A DNA stretch of 5,484 nucleotides, taken from assembly GCA_947176425.1 (NCBI GenBank), contig CAMWQV010000181.1, positions 1 through 5,484 of the forward strand, written 5' to 3'. The translations under genes were made by a program, and so were the position numbers. The stretch comes from an uncultured Clostridia bacterium. Its GTDB lineage: Bacteria; Bacillota; Clostridia; Oscillospirales; Oscillospiraceae. Shown piece by piece: positions 1-4,364 of this stretch. Within the stretch, counting starts at the first letter, position 1. Each line of letters begins with the position of its first letter. The notes under the pieces are model-generated. The model was not told where the DNA came from, did not search any database, and saw only the letters and a program-made list of their open reading frames with translations.

Positions 1-2
1 CG

Positions 3-1553
3 TCCCGCAGTCCTGAGAGCTGCTATGCCAGACCCAGCCGCAGCCAGATCGGTATTGACGACCTGACCTTTGTCCCCAGCAGCAACAGCACTTCCAACGT
101 GACCATCAAGTTTACCGCGTATGGGACAACCAGCAGTTCCAGCACCCGCAACACGTCCAAGAGCGGCACTGTGGTGATTAAATACAGCGGCACCAGCAGC
201 AGTACCGCAAAAGATATCACCTACAGCACAACAGGAACCAAGGGCGTCAATCTCAGCGCAAGCGATTTCACTTCCCGTTATAAAGATGTCATCGGTTCCA
301 GCGCGTCCACATTGACCATCCGTTTCACCAGCGTTCCCTCCAGCGGTACGCTGACCTACGAACCCAGCAGCGGACGGGACGTGACGCTCACCAGCAGCAA
401 TATCAAGAACTATGATTTCTCCAGCAGCAGTTCCGGCACGTACCGGATCAGCAACGTGGTCTATACGCCCAACAGCAACACCAATATCACCAGCGATAAA
501 GTCAAATACGACTGCTATACCGGAAACACCCTGCGTTTCAGCGGTACGATCGTATTTTCCAGCACAGCCACCAGTACCGTTGTCAATAACGTGACCATCA
601 GCTACAGCACGACCGGTTCCAGCATCGCGTTCAACGCGGCAGACTTCTATAACAAGAATTCCGCTATGCTGTCCGCCAGCTACCTGACCTTCGGCACACC
701 CTCCAGCGGTACGCTCTATGCCGGCAGCGCAGTGGCAACCACCGGCACTAAGTACAGCTATGTGGCCAACAACACCTATCAGCATATCGGCAATCTGTCC
801 TACCGTCCCGCGGCAAACTTCAACGGCACGGCGACTATCTCCTTTACCGCCTATAATTCCAACGGCACCCAGGCGGCAACCGGCACCGTCAATATTTTGG
901 TAGCCACGCAGACCGTAACACCCACGACGCCAACGACACCGGCAACGCCGAGCGCCCCCAGCAACACCAACAAAACGTTCAGCGACGTTCCCAACACGGC
1001 CTCCACTTCCTGGTATTACAACGAGGTCACAACGCTGGCGGCAGCGGGGATCGTTGCAGGCCGCAATGACGGCAAGTTCTATCCCAAAGACAATGTCAAC
1101 TACGGCGAAGCATTGAAATTGATCCTGCTGGCGGCGGGCTATCCCCAGCAGACCGAGCTGTCCGGCGCGGTATGGGCAAACAATTATCTGAATCTTGCCA
1201 TTACCAACGGCATTCTTTCCGGCAGCGCAAGCGATTACACGCTGAGCAAAGCCATTGACCGTGACCATGTGGGAGAAATGGCCGCAAAAGCATTGAAGCT
1301 CACGCCGGTCACAGGCGGCACCAGCCCCTACGCCGACACCAATAACGGCTATATCCTGGCTCTGACCAACGCGGGCATCGTTCAGGGCGATTCCTCCAGC
1401 GGCACCACACGCTGGCGCGGTTCGGACACGCTGACCCGTGCGGAAGTCAGCAAGATTGTCTACAATGTGTATAAGTACCGCAATGTTTCCCCCGGCAGCA
1501 CCGCGGCATCTACCCCAACCATTGACACCAACAAACCCGGATGGCTGAACTAA
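3..1553 (+). CDS. SLH-domain surface protein with Ser/Thr-rich beta repeats (5'-partial)
   Basis: Frame 3 is open from the left edge to a TAA at 1551-1553, so 516 residues are visible and the true start lies upstream; the GTG at 99 is an internal Val, not a start. Three parts are seen. First, Ser/Thr/Gly/Asn-rich repeat units of about 115-120 residues (partial to 194, then 195-563 and 564-905) share an ITYSTTG-like opening, a xSASDF/NAADF motif, a PSSGTL motif and a closing LTF/LSYxP strand; they read as beta-sandwich, Ig/cadherin-like stalk repeats. Second, a Thr/Pro-rich linker (about 907-971). Third, three SLH repeats (about 978-1140, 1165-1300, 1320-1480); the last has the canonical LTRAE at 1431-1445, while the first two have diverged motifs there (VNYGE, IDRDH). 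SLH domains are known to bind secondary cell-wall polymer, so this should be a wall-attached extracellular protein; adhesion or a structural role is inference. Only a short tail follows SLH3. The signal peptide is outside the window. SLH call is strong; the repeat family is unnamed by me. Confidence 0.93.
   Translation, partial: SRSPESCYARPSRSQIGIDDLTFVPSSNSTSNVTIKFTAYGTTSSSSTRNTSKSGTVVIKYSGTSSSTAKDITYSTTGTKGVNLSASDFTSRYKDVIGSSASTLTIRFTSVPSSGTLTYEPSSGRDVTLTSSNIKNYDFSSSSSGTYRISNVVYTPNSNTNITSDKVKYDCYTGNTLRFSGTIVFSSTATSTVVNNVTISYSTTGSSIAFNAADFYNKNSAMLSASYLTFGTPSSGTLYAGSAVATTGTKYSYVANNTYQHIGNLSYRPAANFNGTATISFTAYNSNGTQAATGTVNILVATQTVTPTTPTTPATPSAPSNTNKTFSDVPNTASTSWYYNEVTTLAAAGIVAGRNDGKFYPKDNVNYGEALKLILLAAGYPQQTELSGAVWANNYLNLAITNGILSGSASDYTLSKAIDRDHVGEMAAKALKLTPVTGGTSPYADTNNGYILALTNAGIVQGDSSSGTTRWRGSDTLTRAEVSKIVYNVYKYRNVSPGSTAASTPTIDTNKPGWLN
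195..905 (+). repeat. Two complete tandem protein-level repeat units within the SLH protein
   Basis: Units 195-563 and 564-905 align by the series I-x-YSTTG, then (S/N)A(S/A)DF, then PSSGTL, then a strand ending in (V/L)xYxP, then an N-x-S/T-rich closing strand. A half unit precedes them (3-194), containing IDDLTFVP and FTAY, which match the end of the third unit (LSYRP and FTAY). DNA identity is mostly low, but a 17-base match starting CCCTCCAGCGG occurs at 336-352 and 699-715. The array probably continues to the left of the window. Confidence 0.75.
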
Positions 1554-1571
1554 ACCCAAATGATTTATAGT

Positions 1572-1612
1572 AAGCGCACCCCTGTGTTTTCCGCACAGGG
1601 GTGCGCTTTTTT
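1572..1612 (+). terminator. Rho-independent terminator of the 5' SLH gene
   Basis: A perfect inverted repeat starts 18 nt after the stop codon: arm GCGCACCCCTGTG at 1574-1586, a 7-nt loop at 1587-1593, and arm CACAGGGGTGCGC at 1594-1606. Two further A-T pairs extend it (1572-1573 with 1607-1608). A run of six T (1607-1612) follows on the + strand. On the - strand the following bases are not U-rich, so it acts mainly rightward. Confidence 0.95.
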
Positions 1613-1673
1613 CAGGATATACTGTCAGGGGGGCGTGGAATTTGCTGGAATAACGCTGTACGGACTTACTTTT

Positions 1674-1850
1674 TTAAGCATTCCAAAAATTTTCTATTCC
1701 TGTATACAGCTTTGATAAAAGATTAAAAAGCGTTTCAATCTCTTTGGCGGTATAAACTTCAAAAAGATATTGCAGTTCCTCTTGGTATCCTGAGAAATCA
1801 TTTTGAAAATAGTCGTTTAGTTTTTCTGTGGGACAGATACACATAGCCCT
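1674..1850 (-). pseudogene. Possible MarR-family regulator remnant (C-terminal fragment)
   Basis: On the - strand the codons before the TAA at 1674-1676 encode a helical, charged stretch that includes EELQYLFEVYTAKEIETLF and ends NLLSKLYTGIENFWNA. This resembles the C-terminal dimerisation helices of MarR-type regulators, in which a TxEE-x-x-TLxxLLxKL pattern is common; this is a recollection of family style, not a search. No winged-helix DNA-binding part is present. The reading frame upstream (to an ATG at 1920-1922) runs straight through the hairpin repeat at 1851-1895, so those upstream residues are not protein-like sequence. No ribosome binding site is convincing. The stretch is more AT-rich than its neighbours. 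I read it as the tail of a gene whose front was lost at or near the repeat; it may instead be chance open frame. Confidence 0.35.
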
Positions 1851-1895
1851 AATAACGCAAAAATTATGGCAGGGTTCCGGTCCCTGCCGTAATTT
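1851..1895. repeat. 45-base terminator-like hairpin repeat, copy 1
   Basis: This segment matches 3630-3674 at 40 of 45 positions with no gaps; differences are at 1858, 1862, 1867, 1877 and 1880. It folds as a hairpin with arms 1861-1874 and 1882-1895 (14 pairs with one G-U on the + strand) around a 7-nt loop. The - strand RNA would have a stem followed by AUUUUUG, so it could terminate leftward transcription. No gene on the + strand ends directly before it, unlike copy 2, so it appears orphaned. Conserved sequence extends 10 bases left of the stem (AATAACG...), which argues for shared ancestry rather than convergent hairpins. Confidence 0.85.
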
Positions 1896-1916
1896 CGCTT
1901 CCCTGAGATAAAAGTG

Positions 1917-1945
1917 TTGCATTTGTTTTTAACATAGTGTATGAT
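1917..1945 (+). promoter_or_regulatory. Candidate sigma-A promoter for the LRR-SLH gene leader
   Basis: TTGCAT at 1917-1922 and TATGAT at 1940-1945 are separated by 17 nt. The -10 box is a five-of-six match and the -35 is weaker. Transcription would begin near 1952, giving a leader of about 320 nt before the ATG at 2274. I saw no better promoter nearer the gene: TTGACA at 2184-2189 is a perfect -35 but has no acceptable -10 at 16-18 nt. Confidence 0.4.
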
Positions 1946-1974
1946 AGAGAATACAAGGTGACGCTTGTGCGGCA

Positions 1975-2006
1975 GAGGGAAGGAGGATAGCAGCCTCCTG
2001 TCCCTC
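1975..2006 (+). other. Leader hairpin 1, hides an AGGAGG motif
   Basis: Arm GAGGGAAGGAGG at 1975-1986 pairs with CCTCCT (1994-1999) and TCCCTC (2001-2006), giving 12 pairs with a single bulged G at 2000 and a 7-nt loop (1987-1993). The purine-rich arm contains a full Shine-Dalgarno-like AGGAGG. No T-run follows, so it is not a standard terminator. Confidence 0.65.
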
Positions 2007-2141
2007 ATATATGCAGGATGAAGCGCCCATCCATACACATACCTGCGAAAGCAGTACCACGATTACAGTATAGAGCATCACAGCAAACTTTTCAAGATGC
2101 AATAACTGGTTGTGTAGGCACACTTGGCAAAAACTCTAAAC

Positions 2142-2173
2142 GTGCGTGTATGGGGCAATACCTGTACACGCAC
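2142..2173 (+). other. Leader hairpin 2
   Basis: A perfect 9-base inverted repeat, GTGCGTGTA at 2142-2150 and TACACGCAC at 2165-2173, can be extended inward by two G-U and two G-C pairs to a 13-pair stem with the hexaloop GCAATA. The following sequence, TTGTGTTATCTT, is only moderately U-rich. It could be a weak terminator/attenuator or a protein-binding palindrome. Confidence 0.6.
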
Positions 2174-2200
2174 TTGTGTTATCTTGACAGCGAAAACCTT

Positions 2201-2235
2201 GCGGAGTGCAGAGCGTGGTGAACTCTGTACTCTGT
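2201..2235 (+). other. Leader hairpin 3
   Basis: GAGTGCAGAG at 2204-2213 pairs with CTCTGTACTC at 2223-2232 with one G-U, around a 9-nt loop. Flanking bases 2201-2203 and 2233-2235 add one Watson-Crick and two wobble pairs. It ends 25 nt before the ribosome binding site of the LRR-SLH gene. The 3' arm lies in a short direct repeat, ACTCTGT twice (2222-2235). Confidence 0.55.
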
Positions 2236-2260
2236 GAGGTGGAAACTGTTAAGAATATTA

Positions 2261-2266
2261 AAGGAG
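2261..2266 (+). promoter_or_regulatory. Ribosome binding site of the LRR-SLH gene
   Basis: AAGGAG lies 7 nt before the ATG at 2274-2276. This fixes the start, and the encoded N-terminus is a textbook signal peptide, which supports the same choice. Confidence 0.9.
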
Positions 2267-2273
2267 AAACAAC

Positions 2274-3626
2274 ATGAGACGAAAACTTTTATCTCTGGCG
2301 CTGGTCCTGGTTTTATGCCTGGGCCTGTCTGTTCCGGCATTAGCGGCGAATGAGGACTTTGTAATTGAAGACGGTTTTCTGACCCAGTATGTTGGCCCTG
2401 GCGGTGATGTGACGATTCCTGACAGTGTAACGGAAATCGGAGGATATTCTTTTTCTGGTTCGGCAGTAACCAGCGTCACGATTCCCAGCGGCGTAACCGA
2501 AATTGGGGCGTGGGCATTTAGTAACTGCGCAAGCCTGACCAGCGTGACCATCCCCGCCAGCGCAACTGAAATCAGTCCCGTTGCGTTTTCGGGAACACCC
2601 TGGCTAAAGAGCCTGGGAGAGTTCGCGGCAGTGAATGGTACTCTGTTTGCCTATCAGGGCGCCGGCGGTGATGTAGTCATTCCTAATGGCGTGACTGCAA
2701 TTTCTGGTGGTTTGTTTGCTGACGGCCCCACCTTGACCAGTATCACGATTCCCAGTGGTGTGACCTCCGTCGGTGATAGTGCGTTTCGCTGGACAGAATT
2801 GACCAACGTGGTACTCCCTGACGGCATGACTGCCATCGGTTCCCACGCATTTGGTGAAACACCTATAACCAGCGTTACGATTCCCGCCAGTGTGACCGAA
2901 ATCGGATGGCAGGCATTTTGGTGTGATAATCTGAAAGATGTCTACTATGGCGGTTCTGAAGCACAGTGGGCTGCGATTAACATTGATTGGGAGGGTGAAG
3001 ATGTACACCCTGAATGGGGAAATGAATGCCTGAAAAAGGCTGCGATTCACTATAATTCTCAGGGTTCAACCGCTTCCAGCGCTCCTACAGCGCCCGCTGT
3101 TACCACTCCTTCCACCAACTTTGCGGACGTAGCCGCCGACGCATACTATGCCGCGCCTGTGGCGTGGGCGATTGAGAAGGGCATCACCAATGGTACTGGG
3201 AATAACCAGTTCAGCCCCAATCAAAACTGCACCAATGCGCAGATTTTGACGTTCCTGTGGAGAGCATACGGACAGCCGGAACCGGCCATCAGCAATCCGT
3301 TCACCAACAGCATTCCGGAAGCATACACAAAGGCGGCAATCTGGGCGTATGAGAAAGGTATGGTATCTGGCGATACATTTGATGTCAATGGTTTATGCAG
3401 CCGCGCAATGGCGGTCACGTATATGTGGCAGGCGGCAGGCAGTCCGGCGCCAGCAGCGGCAGCGGCATTTTCCGATGTGCCAACAGGTTCTAATTTTGCG
3501 GCGGCGGTAAGCTGGGCTGTTGAAAAGAACATCACCACTGGTACAAGCGGCACGACATTCTCACCAAATGATATCTGCACAAGAGGGCAGATTGCCACTT
3601 TCCTGTATCGTAACCTTGCACAATAA
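2274..3626 (+). CDS. Secreted BspA-like leucine-rich repeat protein with SLH-type repeats
   Basis: The product has 450 residues and is complete. Residues 1-25 form a Sec signal peptide (MRRK, hydrophobic core, then PALA before ANEDF; cleavage probably after residue 24 or 25). Residues about 45-222 hold seven LRR_5/BspA-type repeats of 22-23 residues with the pattern VTIPxxVTEIGxxAFxxxxxLTS, interrupted at 114-132 by a spacer with NGTLFAYQGAGG. The block ends in VYYGGSEAQW (223-232), a common cap of these proteins. A Ser/Thr/Ala/Pro linker (about 263-281) leads to three SLH-like repeats at about 282-333, 342-388 and 398-449. Their motifs are CTNAQ, CSRAM and CTRGQ in place of ITRAE, each with a Cys just before. 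BspA-type repeats are known in surface adhesins; binding to host or other surfaces is inferred here. The gene is monocistronic, with its own ribosome binding site and a terminator just after the stop. Strong on domain content, ligand unknown. Confidence 0.95.
   Translation: MRRKLLSLALVLVLCLGLSVPALAANEDFVIEDGFLTQYVGPGGDVTIPDSVTEIGGYSFSGSAVTSVTIPSGVTEIGAWAFSNCASLTSVTIPASATEISPVAFSGTPWLKSLGEFAAVNGTLFAYQGAGGDVVIPNGVTAISGGLFADGPTLTSITIPSGVTSVGDSAFRWTELTNVVLPDGMTAIGSHAFGETPITSVTIPASVTEIGWQAFWCDNLKDVYYGGSEAQWAAINIDWEGEDVHPEWGNECLKKAAIHYNSQGSTASSAPTAPAVTTPSTNFADVAADAYYAAPVAWAIEKGITNGTGNNQFSPNQNCTNAQILTFLWRAYGQPEPAISNPFTNSIPEAYTKAAIWAYEKGMVSGDTFDVNGLCSRAMAVTYMWQAAGSPAPAAAAAFSDVPTGSNFAAAVSWAVEKNITTGTSGTTFSPNDICTRGQIATFLYRNLAQ
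2406..2939 (+). repeat. BspA/LRR_5 repeat array (seven units, protein level)
   Basis: Units begin at about residues 46, 68, 91, 133, 157, 179 and 201. Each carries (V/I)xxP, then xVTxIG, then xAF. At DNA level the closest pair is near 2470-2520 and 2868-2918, where long runs match with scattered silent-type changes, consistent with internal duplication. Units five and six are one residue shorter. Confidence 0.85.
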
Positions 3627-3629
3627 AAC

Positions 3630-3675
3630 AATAACGTAAACATTACGGCAGGGTTTCGCTCCCTGCCGTAATTTT
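3630..3675. terminator. Shared bidirectional terminator; 45-base hairpin repeat, copy 2
   Basis: Perfect 12-pair stem: ATTACGGCAGGG at 3642-3653 and CCCTGCCGTAAT at 3661-3672, with a 7-nt loop at 3654-3660. TTTT at 3672-3675 follows on the + strand. It sits between the stop of the LRR-SLH gene (3624-3626) and the stop of the convergent phosphodiesterase gene (3681-3683), so one hairpin probably ends both transcripts, although the - strand side has only a weak U tract. The segment 3630-3674 is the second copy of the repeat at 1851-1895. Confidence 0.88.
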
Positions 3676-3680
3676 CCGGT

Positions 3681-4226
3681 TTATTCCACGGTATAAGTCT
3701 TGTAGGTCTTGCCGTCCATATCTTTCCAAGCAAACGTCCGGTCCTCTAAAATCAGGTAGCTGCCGACGCTGTCTTCCTTCGGGATAGAAGTGGAGCCGGG
3801 ATTGATATACAGAAAATCCTCATGAGGACGGCACGCCGGTACATGGAAATGGCCGTTAATTAAAATCGTTCCTTTTGCCATGGGCGGGGGGCTGTCCTCG
3901 CACCAGAGGTGGCCGTGGGTGGCGTAGAGACGGAGGCCGTTGACTTCCAGCAGCGCATAGTCCGCCATCATCGGGAATTCCAGCACCATCTGGTCAATTT
4001 CGGCGTCGCAGTTGCCGCGGACTGCAACAATAGAATCTTTCAGCGCGTTCAGCTCTGCGGCAACCGTCATGCAGTCGTATTCCTGGGGGAGCGCGTTGCG
4101 GGGGCCGTGATAGAGCAGGTCGCCCATCAGCAGCAGCTTGTCCGGGTTTTCCGCATGAAACGCAGCCGTCACTTTTTTCGCGTAATAGGCGGAACCGTGG
4201 ATATCTGAGGCGATCATTAATTTCAT
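3681..4226 (-). CDS. yfcE: YfcE-type metallophosphoesterase (phosphodiesterase)
   Basis: The 181-residue product matches the YfcE/MJ0936-like calcineurin-type phosphoesterase family in length and motif order. The dimetal-site motifs are all visible: SDIHG with D8 and H10, GDLLYHGPRNALP with D36 and H40, RGNCD with N72 and D74, THGH with H104 and H106, and GHFH with H126 and H128, followed by NPGSTSIPK. The GPRNALP and RGNCDAEIDQM stretches closely recall E. coli YfcE as I remember it, hence the symbol. Members of this family hydrolyse artificial phosphodiesters in a metal-dependent way; the physiological substrate is not established, and the protein should be cytosolic. AAAGGAGG (4236-4243) lies 9 nt before the ATG at 4224-4226. 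A good promoter is seen at 4259-4286. The gene converges with the LRR-SLH gene and diverges from guanine deaminase; nothing indicates a joint pathway with either. Confidence 0.93.
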   Translation of the reverse strand: MKLMIASDIHGSAYYAKKVTAAFHAENPDKLLLMGDLLYHGPRNALPQEYDCMTVAAELNALKDSIVAVRGNCDAEIDQMVLEFPMMADYALLEVNGLRLYATHGHLWCEDSPPPMAKGTILINGHFHVPACRPHEDFLYINPGSTSIPKEDSVGSYLILEDRTFAWKDMDGKTYKTYTVE

Positions 4227-4258
4227 ATGGGTTTTCCTCCTTTGTGATTGTGCTATTC

Positions 4259-4286
4259 AGTATACAGGATTTTCCGGAAATTTCAA
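4259..4286 (-). promoter_or_regulatory. Promoter of the phosphodiesterase gene
   Basis: Read on the - strand: TTGAAA (4286-4281), a 16-nt spacer, then TATACT (4264-4259). Predicted transcription start is near 4252, leaving about 25 nt of leader with the ribosome binding site. Both hexamers are close to the sigma-A consensus. Confidence 0.75.
4271..4280. promoter_or_regulatory. Palindrome TTTCCGGAAA inside the promoter spacer
   Basis: A perfect 10-base palindrome occupies the spacer between the -35 and -10 boxes of the leftward promoter. That position would suit an operator, but 10 bases is short and could be chance in an A/T-flanked CCGG. No second copy was noticed in the window. Confidence 0.25.
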
Positions 4287-4296
4287 GCGCGGCTTC

Positions 4297-4325
4297 TTGC
4301 GGAAACAGACAATATTTGGTATACT
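4297..4325 (+). promoter_or_regulatory. Promoter of the guanine deaminase gene
   Basis: TTGCGG (4297-4302), 17 nt, TATACT (4320-4325). The predicted start is near 4332, with a leader of only about 33 nt, too short to hold a purine riboswitch. The -35 box lies 10 bp from the -35 box of the divergent phosphodiesterase promoter, so the two are back to back. Confidence 0.7.
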
Positions 4326-4364
4326 GTGTGTGCAGCGTGAGATTTGCGGAGCAAGGAGCGTATT

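Larger units (their letters stand above)
1946..2273 (+). other. Long structured 5' leader / intergenic region, function unknown
   Basis: This stretch lies between the candidate promoter and the LRR-SLH gene. It has no convincing gene on either strand, but it contains three inverted repeats (1975-2006, 2142-2173, 2201-2235), more structure than a plain spacer would need. I do not recognise a known riboswitch, T-box, tmRNA, RNase P, SRP or 6S RNA signature. A short frame, ATG at 2011 to TAG at 2071-2073 (20 codons), begins just after the first hairpin. The hairpin buries an AGGAGG at 1981-1986, 24 nt from that ATG, which is too far for a normal ribosome binding site. It could be a cis-regulatory leader or a separate small RNA; neither is demonstrated. 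Confidence 0.4.

Noticed and set aside
99..101. GTG at 99 as the start of the first SLH gene.
   Set aside because: The same frame is open to position 3 with matching repeat-type sequence (IDDLTFVP) upstream, and there is no ribosome binding site, so this Val is internal to a longer protein.
195..905. Possible CRISPR or tandem DNA repeat because of repeated AGC/ACC-rich stretches.
   Set aside because: The periodicity is at the protein level within one open frame; there are no regular identical repeats separated by unique spacers.
1817..2038. A - strand frame with a YGRxRNPA segment, echoed by a - strand frame at 3221-3733 with the same segment.
   Set aside because: The shared peptide is only the translation of the two copies of the hairpin repeat, not a conserved protein motif.
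1929..2123. A - strand open frame of about 64 codons with a hydrophobic run (FAVMLYTVIVVLL), opposite the leader, considered as a small membrane toxin with the leader RNA as antisense partner.
   Set aside because: The start would be GTG with no ribosome binding site, the later in-frame ATG also lacks one, no known toxin family fits, and the second half merely reads through hairpin 1 (1975-2006).
2018..2221. A + strand open frame of 67 codons in the leader.
   Set aside because: No ribosome binding site at a usable distance, no recognisable protein character, and it runs through two predicted hairpins.
2604..3050. A 148-codon - strand frame opposite the LRR-SLH gene.
   Set aside because: It is antisense to the repetitive LRR coding region; its low-complexity content mirrors the repeats, and the + strand gene has a clear signal peptide, domains and ribosome binding site.
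3221..3733. A 170-codon - strand frame spanning the SLH repeats, the terminator and the end of the phosphodiesterase gene.
   Set aside because: It crosses a strong terminator and overlaps two well-supported genes in other frames; no protein family character.
3909..4208. A 99-codon + strand frame opposite the phosphodiesterase.
   Set aside because: Antisense shadow of a gene with complete catalytic motifs; no ribosome binding site.
4326..4364. Guanine-responsive riboswitch upstream of guanine deaminase.
   Set aside because: The predicted leader is only about 33 nt, too short for a purine aptamer, and no conserved purine-riboswitch loops are present.
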